Assembly (NCBI GenBank): GCA_027492915.1
Contig: JAPUDW010000382.1
Location: 1 to 41,656 of the forward strand
Direction: 5' to 3'
DNA length: 41,656 nt
Source: Bacteroidota bacterium
GTDB lineage: Bacteria; Chloroflexota; Anaerolineae; Aggregatilineales; Phototrophicaceae
Part shown: in pieces, positions 26,227 through 34,142 of the stretch
How positions within the stretch are numbered: the first letter of the stretch is position 1
How the letters are laid out: each line of letters opens with the position of its first letter
Notes under the pieces: model-generated
Told to the model about the DNA's origin: nothing
Databases searched by the model: none
What the model saw: the letters and a program-made list of their open reading frames with translations, nothing else
Translations under genes and position numbers: made by a program

Positions 26227-27144
26227 ATGAAGCGACTTAAACTTGTTAATTGTGACCTTGATGCATCCGAAATTTCGCTGGGTTGTATGCGAATCGCCGA
26301 GATGAACAATCAGGATATATCGAACCTCATCAATACCGCTTTAGACGAAGGTATTAACTTCTTTGACCATGCGGATGTTTATGGCGGTGGCAAGTCAGAA
26401 GCGAAGTTTGCCGAAGCGCTGGGGATGAATGCTCAAGTGCGCGAAAAGATGATTATCCAAACTAAGTGCGGCATTCGTAAGGGTTCGTTCGACTTTTCCA
26501 AAGAGCATATTTTGGAAGCCGTAGATGGCAGCTTGAAGCGGCTGCAAACCGAGTATCTAGATGTGCTGCTGCTGCACCGGCCGGATGCGCTTGTTGAACC
26601 GGAAGAAGTCGCTGAGGCATTCACTATTTTGCAGGAAAGCGGCAAGGTGAAGTACTTCGGCGTGAGCAACCAGAACCCGATGCAGATTGAACTGCTGACC
26701 AAGTTTGTTAAACAGCCCATTATCTTTAACCAGCTTCAGCTTAGTATCACCAACACGGGCATGATCGACGTAGGTATCAACGTGAACATGGAAAATAATG
26801 CCTCGATCAACCGTGACGGCGGTATTCTGGATTACTGCCGATTGAAAGATATTACCGTTCAACCGTGGTCGCCGTTCCAATTCGGTTTTTTTGAGGGCGT
26901 GTTCTTGGATAATGACAAGTTCCCCGAACTCAATCGCAAAATTGATGAGTTGGCGGCAGCTAAAGGTGTGAAGAATACGGCGATTGCGATTGCGTGGCTG
27001 CTGCGGCATCCGGCTAAGATGCAGCCGATTGTGGGGACGACGAATGTGCAGCGTGTGAAGGATTTGAGTAAGGCTTCTGACATTACGCTGTCGCGGCATG
27101 AGTGGTATGAGATCTATCTGGCGGCTGGTAACAAGCTGCCCTAA
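26227..27144 (+). CDS. Aldo/keto reductase (YdhF-like)
   Basis: A 305-residue NAD(P)H-dependent oxidoreductase with a TIM-barrel fold that reduces aldehydes or ketones in the cytoplasm; the substrate is unknown. The catalytic tetrad is complete: Asp47 and Tyr52 in FFDHADVYGGGKSE, Lys80 in IIQTKCG, and His117 in DVLLLHRPD. FGVSNQNPMQIELL, the QPWSPF strand and the C-terminal PIVGTTNVQRVKDL nucleotide site are also clear. The sequence is closest to the YdhF branch, judging from the QLSITNTGMIDVGINVNM segment. The ATG follows AGGGAG. The WYL regulator is divergent from it. A 116-base gap separates it from the RidA gene, so joint transcription is possible but not certain. Confidence 0.93.
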   Translation: MKRLKLVNCDLDASEISLGCMRIAEMNNQDISNLINTALDEGINFFDHADVYGGGKSEAKFAEALGMNAQVREKMIIQTKCGIRKGSFDFSKEHILEAVDGSLKRLQTEYLDVLLLHRPDALVEPEEVAEAFTILQESGKVKYFGVSNQNPMQIELLTKFVKQPIIFNQLQLSITNTGMIDVGINVNMENNASINRDGGILDYCRLKDITVQPWSPFQFGFFEGVFLDNDKFPELNRKIDELAAAKGVKNTAIAIAWLLRHPAKMQPIVGTTNVQRVKDLSKASDITLSRHEWYEIYLAAGNKLP

Positions 27145-27260
27145 CGAGTAGGATGGTTTCCTTAGGCATTCATAAGAGCCTGATATTAGGACTGATTTTA
27201 ACCTGAATTGATTAGACAATAGAGTTATCAGTCGAATTTGGACACTGAAAGGAAATCATT

Positions 27261-27656
27261 ATGACCATCACTCGCATTAACCCTGATACGATGCACAAAA
27301 ATCCGGCTTTTTCGCAGGGCGCAGTTATCGAAAGCGGCGCTAAATTGGTGTATGTCGGCGGTCAAAACGCAGTCAACGCGAAAGGTGAGGTGGTTGGCAA
27401 GGACATTGGCAGCCAGACTGAGCAAGCGCTCAAGAATGTGATTACCGTGTTGGAAGCATCCGGCGCGACGCTGGCGGATGTTTTTAAAATGACGATCTAT
27501 ATGGTCGATGGTCAACCTTTAGAAGAAGGGTATAAGGCTGCGAGCAAGTTCCTAACCCCTGATGTACCACCGCCAACCGTGAGCATGATTAAGGTGGCAG
27601 GGCTGGCGAACCCGAACTATTTGATCGAGATTGAAGCGGTTGCAGCGATTAAGTAA
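27261..27656 (+). CDS. RidA/YjgF-family protein lacking the catalytic arginine
   Basis: A 131-residue trimer-forming Rid-family protein. It shows the family core: KLVYVGGQNAVNAKGEVVGKDIGSQTEQALKNVITVLEASGATLADVFKMTIYMVD and the end LIEIEAVAAIK. Classical RidA hydrolyses reactive enamines and imines and uses an arginine before the last strands. Here the corresponding stretch is VPPPTVSMIKVAGL, without arginine, so imine deaminase activity is doubtful. That places it in one of the other Rid subgroups, whose roles are mostly unknown. AAAGGA at 27248-27253 precedes the ATG at a good distance. The SRPBCC gene starts 11 bases after its stop, so the two are co-transcribed. Confidence 0.88.
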   Translation: MTITRINPDTMHKNPAFSQGAVIESGAKLVYVGGQNAVNAKGEVVGKDIGSQTEQALKNVITVLEASGATLADVFKMTIYMVDGQPLEEGYKAASKFLTPDVPPPTVSMIKVAGLANPNYLIEIEAVAAIK

Positions 27657-27667
27657 GGTGGACAGCC

Positions 27668-28087
27668 ATGACTGAAAAGACACCTATCGGTAAAACCAAG
27701 ACACAGGGTTGGGAGATTGGTGTGCGACGCACCTTCCCTGTGGGATTGGGTAAGTTGTGGGAAATGCTGACTACTCAGCCGGGCTTAGGCTACTGGTTGG
27801 GCATTGACGTCACTGCGGACTTTAAAAAAGGCGATACCTATAAGACGAAGGAAGGCACAACCGGCGACATCCGCAGTTATGAAGCGGGCAGCCTCATTCG
27901 CATGACGTGGCAGCCAGCCGATTGGGACTTCCAATCAACTTTGCAAATTCGTGCGATACCTGCGAAAAAAGGTACAACCTTGAGCTTTCACCACGAGAAG
28001 CTGCAAGACGATGTGCAGCGTGAACGGATGAAGGCACATTGGTCGGCAGTGATGGATAAATTCCGCACACTGATTGATAAACAATAG
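27668..28087 (+). CDS. SRPBCC (AHSA1-like) ligand-binding domain protein
   Basis: A single-domain protein of 139 residues with a START/Bet v 1 fold. It has the opening strand and first helix, VRRTFPVGLGKLWEMLTTQPGLGYWLG, then the strands GDIRSYEAGSLIRMTWQPADWDFQSTLQIRAIPAKKGTTLSFHHEKL. The long C-terminal helix is ERMKAHWSAVMDKFRTLIDKQ. AHSA1-type proteins bind hydrophobic ligands or other proteins; no ligand can be named. AAGGTGGA upstream of the ATG is a good ribosome site. It is probably in one transcript with the RidA-like gene. Confidence 0.85.
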   Translation: MTEKTPIGKTKTQGWEIGVRRTFPVGLGKLWEMLTTQPGLGYWLGIDVTADFKKGDTYKTKEGTTGDIRSYEAGSLIRMTWQPADWDFQSTLQIRAIPAKKGTTLSFHHEKLQDDVQRERMKAHWSAVMDKFRTLIDKQ

Positions 28088-28149
28088 CGATGTAACATTC
28101 GTAAAAGCTAACAGTTTTGATATAAGCCGCGCGTGGGGGCAACATTTGT

Positions 28150-28178
28150 TTGCTCCCATGTTATTATAGTTCTATATT
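28150..28178 (+). promoter_or_regulatory. Candidate promoter of the TPR membrane gene
   Basis: TTGCTC (28150-28155) and TATATT (28173-28178) are 17 bases apart, 34 bases before the ATG. A G-rich/C-rich hairpin precedes it (about 28132-28158), which may end the upstream transcript but lacks a U tract. Confidence 0.4.
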
Positions 28179-28211
28179 CTATTTCTCTACTTGTGAAATT
28201 AGGTTATTAGG

Positions 28212-29186
28212 ATGCCGGATTCGCTGACGATTATCCAGCAGGAAATCGCCAAGGGGCATGTAGTGCGCGCCCGTAAAATACTGCGCGTATTACTTGAAGA
28301 AACCCCAACGTCGGCATTGTGGTATTTAGCCTCGACCGTTTGCGAAACCCACGAACAAGAAATGGGCTGTCTCAAAGAAGCTTTGCGTATCGACCATAAT
28401 CATATGGCTTCGCGTCGTCGTTATGTCGAACTCAAGCAGATTCAACGGCTCAATAAAGAAGCCGAGATGCCGCCGTTGATGGTGCTGGTTGATGATTTGC
28501 CGATGGGCGAACCTGAACTTCCGGCAGAGCCTGACCCATTTACCGCCAAGCATATGCGTGACCGCCGTTCACAGCACCGTTGGGCAGCCGTGAGTGTGGC
28601 TGGTACCGTTGTGATGAGTTTGTCGTCGGCCTATTTTGTGCTGACACTTCTCGGTTCGCCGATCCCTGCTCAAATCCGTGCCATTGTTAGTGGAGAGCAG
28701 CCTGCCGAGCAAGTCGGACAGCCTATTTTTGGCACAAAGACGGGCAGCGGGCAATTGAATACGCCACCCGCGCCTATACCCCCTGTATCCGCCCCCAACG
28801 AGAATTATTCGGCAGCGGCAGCCGCCAGCGGCTTTGAGGTACACCCGAACAAAAGCGCGGCGTTAGAGGCTGAAACCCCAGTAAATGATGTGCTTGACCC
28901 CGGCTTCGCCCATGAGTATGTGTTAAAGGCAGAACAGGGTGAAGAACTCGCTGTCGCGGTGCAGTTTTTCTCGCCAACGGCGAAGAGGGTAGCGGCCAAC
29001 ATGGCGATGCTTGACCCTGACGGTATTAATGCCTCGGCACAGTGCGAACGCGGGTCCATATTAACTGACGGTTCGAGTGTCACTTACCTCTGCAAGATCA
29101 ATAAGACGGGTAACTGGCGCTTGCAATTATTCGGGAGTTCCGGCGAAAGCACAGGCGTTTATATTGTGACTTACCAGCGTATGTGA
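28212..29186 (+). CDS. TPR membrane protein with extracellular domain shared with the next kinase
   Basis: A 324-residue bitopic protein. Residues 1-80 are helical and TPR-like (QQEIAKGHVVRARKILRVLLEETPTSALWYLAST, MGCLKEALRIDHNHMASRRRYVELKQ). One membrane helix lies at about 123-147. A Pro/Ala-rich linker leads to an extracellular beta-type domain from about residue 215 to the end. That domain matches the end of the kinase encoded next: in both, a GF..(E/A)YV start, two cysteines separated by 15 residues, a C-x-IN-x-TG-x-W motif, and GESTG.Y near the end before QR. The two cysteines probably form a disulfide. The stop is 127 bases before the kinase gene. No known family name fits the whole; a sensor or partner role is inference. 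Confidence 0.7.
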   Translation: MPDSLTIIQQEIAKGHVVRARKILRVLLEETPTSALWYLASTVCETHEQEMGCLKEALRIDHNHMASRRRYVELKQIQRLNKEAEMPPLMVLVDDLPMGEPELPAEPDPFTAKHMRDRRSQHRWAAVSVAGTVVMSLSSAYFVLTLLGSPIPAQIRAIVSGEQPAEQVGQPIFGTKTGSGQLNTPPAPIPPVSAPNENYSAAAAASGFEVHPNKSAALEAETPVNDVLDPGFAHEYVLKAEQGEELAVAVQFFSPTAKRVAANMAMLDPDGINASAQCERGSILTDGSSVTYLCKINKTGNWRLQLFGSSGESTGVYIVTYQRM

Positions 29187-29313
29187 GTTGTCATGCGCAG
29201 GTTATTAACGCCTAAATTGTAAAGATTTCCTCTCTTTTGCTCAATGAATCAGCAGACGTCATCTCGTTTATACTAAACGTAGACTTTTATGGTGATGTAA
29301 GGTGCAGTGACAG

Positions 29314-30996
29314 ATGGCGGAAGCAACTCCCCCCGTAAACCGTTTTGGCCCATATACCGTACACGGAAAAATAGGCAGCGGCGGCATGGCGGTTGTCTAT
29401 AAAGCATTTAATGAAGAAACCCAAAAAACGGTTGCACTCAAAATATTGCGTTCGGCGATGATGGAACAGGCGGATGTCATCGAGCGTTTTAAGCAAGAAG
29501 CGAAGATCGCGGAACGTTTGCGCCATGCCCATATTGTGGCTGTCAATAATTACGGCGCTATTCGAGGCCGTTATTTCTTAGAGTTGCAGTATATGGCGGG
29601 CGGCACACTGGCAGAACGTTTTGCCAAACCGGTTGAAATCGGCGGACAAGAAGTGGTGAGGATGCTTCGGCATATCGCCAGTGCGCTGGATTATGCGCAC
29701 CGACAGGGTGTCATTCACCGTGACATCAAACTAGAGAATGTGCTCATTGATGATAAAGGTTCTGCTTCGTTATCGGACTTTAGCATCGCTCGCCTAAATG
29801 ACAGCAATAAGCTGACCGCGACCGGATTTGTAGTTGGCACGCCCATGACGATTGCGCCGGAACAGGCGCGCGGCGATGTGAAGCTGGATTACCGAGCTGA
29901 CTTGTATTCGCTGGCAGTGATTGCCTATGTGCTGGCGGTTGGGCGCTATCCGTTTAACGGCAGCAACCCGCTGGCGATTTTGCACCAACACTTAGCCGAA
30001 CCTGTGCCGCCACCGAGTTTACTCAATCCCGCGCTACCCAAAGGTCTCGATCATGTTTTAATCAAAGGGCTAGCCAAGCAGCCCGGTGAACGGTATCCCA
30101 GCGCGGATATGCTGGTCGAGGCGTTTGCACGGGTTGTTTCCGAACAGGCTATGAGCCGTACAGTCATTGACATTGGGACGGATATTTCCGGTAAGAAGAT
30201 TGAAATTCCACAACCGAAGCGTACCGAGTCGGCGGAGGACTGGATGCAGAAAGCCATGTCAACCATCGACCAAGATGAGGTCATCCGTTACCTCAAACGT
30301 GCGTTGGAAATCGAGCCATTCCATTCAAAGGCGAATCGTTTGCTTTTCCAACTGGAGGGTGCGGTACCACACCAAGCGACCCCCAAACCGAAGCCGGCTG
30401 TGGCCGTTACTGCCAGCGACCTTTCTACGCTGAAAAAGGCGACAACATATGGGCAGAAACAGAATCCGTGGTCGGTTGCGATTGGTATTGCAGTCGCCGT
30501 GGTTATTATTTCAGTCGTATTCTTTTACTTGATGCTCGGTGGATCACCAGTTGCAACGCAAATTGCCAATTTTATTCAAGGGAAACATGCTGTAACCGAA
30601 ATTGAGGGCGTTCCAATAAGTCAGGTTCCTGATGCGGTACTGAAAATTACACCCCAGGATCGGATTTTCGTAGAAAACGGTGGCAAGATCAATGCTAAAA
30701 TCGAGAACGGGTTTTCAAGCGCTTATGTATTTAATGTAGCTGAAGGACAGCTTTTTGGAATTGCTGTTGCTTATGTTGACCTATCAGCCGTTCATGTGAG
30801 TGAAAATGTAGCGGTAATAGACGCATCTGGTAATAGTGCTGATGATCGGTGCGATATTACCAGAAATTTAAATGCTGATAATGCTGTTAGTTTCACTTGT
30901 TCTATAAATCAAACAGGTCAATGGACGGTGAGAATCTTAGGCATCGATGGTGAAAGTACGGGTTCGTATTGGGTTTCTATTCAGCGATTAGCGTAA
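29314..30996 (+). CDS. Membrane Ser/Thr protein kinase (DFS variant) with extracellular sensor domain
   Basis: A 560-residue bitopic kinase. The Hanks-type domain covers about residues 14-275: glycine loop GSGGMAVVYK (21-30), Lys43 in VALKIL, and HRDIKLEN with Asp137. The metal-binding motif is DFS (155-157) instead of DFG. The activation end GTPMTIAPEQ lacks the usual tyrosine. A TPR-like stretch (AMSTIDQDEVIRYLKRALEIEPFHSKANRLLF) comes next, then one membrane helix at about 386-410 and an extracellular domain like that of the preceding protein, with the same two cysteines. There are no PASTA repeats. The ATG follows TAAGGTG at 29298-29304. The last 430 bases are AT-rich compared with the kinase part, which suggests domain replacement. 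Substrates are unknown. Confidence 0.9.
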   Translation: MAEATPPVNRFGPYTVHGKIGSGGMAVVYKAFNEETQKTVALKILRSAMMEQADVIERFKQEAKIAERLRHAHIVAVNNYGAIRGRYFLELQYMAGGTLAERFAKPVEIGGQEVVRMLRHIASALDYAHRQGVIHRDIKLENVLIDDKGSASLSDFSIARLNDSNKLTATGFVVGTPMTIAPEQARGDVKLDYRADLYSLAVIAYVLAVGRYPFNGSNPLAILHQHLAEPVPPPSLLNPALPKGLDHVLIKGLAKQPGERYPSADMLVEAFARVVSEQAMSRTVIDIGTDISGKKIEIPQPKRTESAEDWMQKAMSTIDQDEVIRYLKRALEIEPFHSKANRLLFQLEGAVPHQATPKPKPAVAVTASDLSTLKKATTYGQKQNPWSVAIGIAVAVVIISVVFFYLMLGGSPVATQIANFIQGKHAVTEIEGVPISQVPDAVLKITPQDRIFVENGGKINAKIENGFSSAYVFNVAEGQLFGIAVAYVDLSAVHVSENVAVIDASGNSADDRCDITRNLNADNAVSFTCSINQTGQWTVRILGIDGESTGSYWVSIQRLA

Positions 30997-31008
30997 TGCG
31001 CAGTTACG
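30992..31008. terminator. Small dyad spanning two facing stop codons
   Basis: CGTAA (30992-30996) and TTACG (31004-31008) pair around seven bases. The TAA stops of the kinase gene and of the convergent hydrolase gene both lie in the arms. It may act as a weak two-way terminator, but it lacks a U tract. Confidence 0.3.
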
Positions 31009-31867
31009 TTTCGTCGTTGAAAAACTCGTCTATGCATTTATTAACACGGTCGGGTTGGTCATGTTGTATCCAGTGGCTTGCATCATCAAAATAAATCAAC
31101 CTGCCATTTTCACAGAAATTTACGCTCTCCTGTGCCATCCCGGCATTCAGCGCAAAATCTTGTTTGCCCCATAGGATTAATGTCGGTACTTTGACAATCG
31201 GGTCGGGTTCAGGTGTAGGTATTTGTTGGACGGCGGCACGGTACCAGTTAATCATGCTTTTGAGCGCACCCGGCTGCGCCCATGCTTTTTGATACTCATG
31301 CATATCCTCATCCGTAAATGCACCCGGTTTGGCACTTGCTTGAATGCCGCGAGCCATTTGCGGGATCATCTTTTTGAACAATGCTTCTGGTAGTAAGGGT
31401 ATCTGGAAATAACCCATGTACCAACTTTTTTTCATCTGTGTCCAATCAGATGTGACTGTTTGGCGGAACACAGTCAGGTGCGGTACGTTGAGGATGACCA
31501 ATTTTGATAAGCGTTCGGGATAGGCGCAGGCTGTCCACCACGCTACCGCAGCACCCCAATCGTGTCCGACGAGTAGGGCAGTGTCTTTTCCAGCAGCATC
31601 AATCAGGCCAATCACATCTGCTGCGAGTTGGTTGAGGTTATAAGCTGCGATGCTGTCAGGTTTATCACTGATGTTATAGCCGCGTTGGTCAGGTGCCCAC
31701 ACACGGTAGCCATGCGCAGCGAGGTAGTCGATCTGTTTACGCCAGCCATACCAGAATTCGGGGAAGCCATGCAGCAAGATGACGAGGGGGCCATCAAGCG
31801 GGCCAGCTTGTACAACATGCAGGTTAACACCGTTGGTTCTGATGGTTGCGTGATCGTAGAGGATCAT
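31004..31867 (-). CDS. Alpha/beta hydrolase, epoxide hydrolase-like
   Basis: A 287-residue enzyme with HGFPEFWYGWRKQ (oxyanion-hole HGxP), APDQRGYNISDKP and the nucleophile elbow VGHDWGAA, whose aspartate marks the epoxide hydrolase/haloalkane dehalogenase branch. The acid is in LWGKQDFAL and the histidine in DASHWIQHDQP. A tyrosine in INWYRA of the cap region fits an epoxide hydrolase. The natural substrate is unknown. I place the start at the ATG at 31865-31867, which has an AGG upstream; an in-frame start at 31909 would add 14 residues before the fold. It is last in a minus-strand series. Confidence 0.88.
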   Translation of the reverse strand: MILYDHATIRTNGVNLHVVQAGPLDGPLVILLHGFPEFWYGWRKQIDYLAAHGYRVWAPDQRGYNISDKPDSIAAYNLNQLAADVIGLIDAAGKDTALLVGHDWGAAVAWWTACAYPERLSKLVILNVPHLTVFRQTVTSDWTQMKKSWYMGYFQIPLLPEALFKKMIPQMARGIQASAKPGAFTDEDMHEYQKAWAQPGALKSMINWYRAAVQQIPTPEPDPIVKVPTLILWGKQDFALNAGMAQESVNFCENGRLIYFDDASHWIQHDQPDRVNKCIDEFFNDET

Positions 31868-31935
31868 ATGGTTGCCTAGAAAATAAGTCGTAGAGGCATG
31901 GCTGCCCATGTCTCTACTGCACGTTCATGAATGAG

Positions 31936-33300
31936 TTAGGCCAAGCTGCCGGTTTTACGCAGCAAGTAGCGTTCGCGGATCATTTGTACACCATTTTCGC
32001 TGACGTGAAATTCGGTATAGATTTTGTAGCCGTTCATCAACTCATAGAAATAATGTACATCACCTTCGATTCGATCAGGGATGAGTGTGGCTGAGTTCGT
32101 TCCAAATTTATCTTTTTCTGAGAGCATCAGCATGTCGCCTGCGCGGCGGATTTCGAGGCGCATCGTGTTTTTGAACGTGTGGTAGATGCCTTCAAGTTTG
32201 GCTAAACGACGCTCAATCTTGACGAAAGGCAGTGCTTCGGGGTCTTGCCCTAGCAGCAGCGACAACCCGTACATGGCGAACTGCCCCGTGCCGTAGCCGC
32301 TGCCGTTGGTGAGAACAGCAACCCCGATGTTTTCATCAGGGACAAAGGCGAGGTAGGCAGTTGCGACGCCAACTGAACCCCCGTGATTAATCAATGCATG
32401 ACCCCAGAAGTCACTTTTGATACCCCAGCCGTAACCATAGCCTTCGTTACCAAATGGGCTTTCGGTAACGGGTGTTTTGACGCGCGGCTGGATCATTTCG
32501 GCGATTGAGGATTCGTCAGCAACCGGCTTGCCGTTCTTGAGGTATGCGTTAGCGTATTTGGCGAGGTCTAGCACATTACTAATCAGCCCGCCGGCTGCGT
32601 CGATGCCGCTGTAAATATAGGAGGCCGGCGTACGCCCTTGCGCTGCCCAGTTGACATACGGTATAGCAACATCCACATCTGCATCGACATCACTTTTTGC
32701 ATAGAAACTTCGTGACATACCAAGCGGTGCAAGGATATGCTGTTGGACATACTGCTCATAGGGAAGGCCGGAAAGCTGTTGGATGATCGCACCCAAGAGC
32801 ATATAACCTTCATTGAAGTAGAACCAGCGTTCACCCGGTTTCGTCCATGTCCAGTCCTCGGCCCCTTGCATGAAGGTGAGCATATCGGCAGCGGTAGCAA
32901 TCGGCAGCCAATCCTCGGTTGCGCCAATACCAGCGCTGATGAGCTGCTCGGCATAAGCCAGTGCAGGGATGCCGGAGGTATGCGACATTAAGTGTTTGAT
33001 ACGTACAGTTTCGCCAAGGGGGCGAATATCAAATGGCATGTATTTTTCAATCGGGTCATCGATGCTGAGTTTACCCTGCGCGGCAAGCTGCATAATCGCG
33101 AGGCAGGTAAACGATTTGGTAACCGAGCCGACACTGTATAGGGTTCGTTCGGTGGCGGGTAACCCGCGTTCGGCATCACGGTAGCCAAAGCCGCGTGCCC
33201 AGACGACCTCATCGCCTTTGAGCAGCGCCATACTGAGACCCGGGAGTTTGGTTTGAGAAATTTTTTCGAAAATGAACTTTTCAAGCTGGGCAAAAGACAT
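31936..33300 (-). CDS. Serine beta-lactamase-like protein (class C / PBP family)
   Basis: A 454-residue protein with a penicillin-binding fold at about 1-350: SVGSVTKSF with the Ser-x-x-Lys nucleophile, YFNEGYMLLG with the Tyr-x-Asn motif, and NHGGSVG replacing Lys-Thr-Gly. A C-terminal beta domain (LEGIYHTFKNTMRLEIRR) follows, as in esterase/D-aminopeptidase members. There is no signal peptide, so it is probably a cytoplasmic esterase or peptidase rather than a resistance enzyme. AAAGGA lies nine bases before the ATG at 33298-33300. A gap of 68 bases separates it from the hydrolase gene that follows. Confidence 0.9.
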   Translation of the reverse strand: MSFAQLEKFIFEKISQTKLPGLSMALLKGDEVVWARGFGYRDAERGLPATERTLYSVGSVTKSFTCLAIMQLAAQGKLSIDDPIEKYMPFDIRPLGETVRIKHLMSHTSGIPALAYAEQLISAGIGATEDWLPIATAADMLTFMQGAEDWTWTKPGERWFYFNEGYMLLGAIIQQLSGLPYEQYVQQHILAPLGMSRSFYAKSDVDADVDVAIPYVNWAAQGRTPASYIYSGIDAAGGLISNVLDLAKYANAYLKNGKPVADESSIAEMIQPRVKTPVTESPFGNEGYGYGWGIKSDFWGHALINHGGSVGVATAYLAFVPDENIGVAVLTNGSGYGTGQFAMYGLSLLLGQDPEALPFVKIERRLAKLEGIYHTFKNTMRLEIRRAGDMLMLSEKDKFGTNSATLIPDRIEGDVHYFYELMNGYKIYTEFHVSENGVQMIRERYLLRKTGSLA

Positions 33301-33401
33301 GCTGTTAATTCCTTTTCAGTATGACCAAGCGACTGTGTGCAATCCTCGCGAATTGTAGCGAATGCGGGCGGCAAACCGAAACAATTTGGTATCACACGGT
33401 T

Positions 33402-34106
33402 CTAAATTTGCCAGAACTCTTGAGGAGTTAGCGATAATAAGTATTCAATGCTGTCGGCGCGACAGTCGATGATTTCTGCCCATTCGTGCAGGGTGATTAA
33501 ATAACTCAGGTAATCGTCGGCTGTGCCATTCGAAAAGTAGCGTGTGCCAAGAAGCGTTGTGAGCGATTGCAGAATGCGTGTGTCCAAAATAAGGGGATAG
33601 TGATTAACCCCGCAGCCTAGACCAGCGAAGTACAGATATTTGGTGAAATATGACTGACCAAGAAAGGGGATGTGCGCATTCTGGAATGTGTTATAGGCGG
33701 CATGAACGGCGCCGTGCTTGATGTTTCGTAGGGTTGTCAGCAGCACATGGTCGAGTTGGTCAATGTCTTTGGTGATATGTGCCATTCGCCACGGGCCATA
33801 GCCAACGGTGCCATAACCCCAGAGCATGGTGGCTAGAAAAAGCTGCCGGATCGCAGACCCATTCTCTGAGGCGACGGCTTCGGTGGCAAAGGGGACAATA
33901 TCCAAACGGCGAATGGAATTGGGATGACGCTCTAGAATAAGACCTATTTCGTCAAGCTGAATGGCATCCAACCATTTTTCGGGGTAGAAGATCTGGGGTG
34001 GCTGGTGACTCAAGGTGGCATAGCGCAGCCAGTCTTGCAACCGGAGCAGTTTTGCTGGAAGCCGATATTGGATGTCACGCGGTTCGCTTGCCTGAGTTTG
34101 GGTCAT
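33402..34106 (-). CDS. OGG-fold-like protein (putative DNA glycosylase relative)
   Basis: A 234-residue cytosolic protein. The stretch LFLATMLWGYGTVGYGPWRMAHIT followed by FLGQSYFTKYLYFAGLG and LILDTRILQSL resembles uncharacterised proteins annotated as 8-oxoguanine DNA glycosylase OGG-fold members, where a G(P/Q)xFxTKxLYF element precedes an LDxR. The TK lysine (in SYFTKYLYF) and the aspartate of ILDTR are candidate catalytic residues. This is a resemblance from memory, so the activity is not proven. It follows the FemAB gene by 36 bases and has a GAGGGG ribosome site, so they are probably co-transcribed. Confidence 0.5.
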   Translation of the reverse strand: MTQTQASEPRDIQYRLPAKLLRLQDWLRYATLSHQPPQIFYPEKWLDAIQLDEIGLILERHPNSIRRLDIVPFATEAVASENGSAIRQLFLATMLWGYGTVGYGPWRMAHITKDIDQLDHVLLTTLRNIKHGAVHAAYNTFQNAHIPFLGQSYFTKYLYFAGLGCGVNHYPLILDTRILQSLTTLLGTRYFSNGTADDYLSYLITLHEWAEIIDCRADSIEYLLSLTPQEFWQI

Positions 34107-34142
34107 GCCCGCCCCTCAATGAAGTGCGACAAGGATAAGTTT

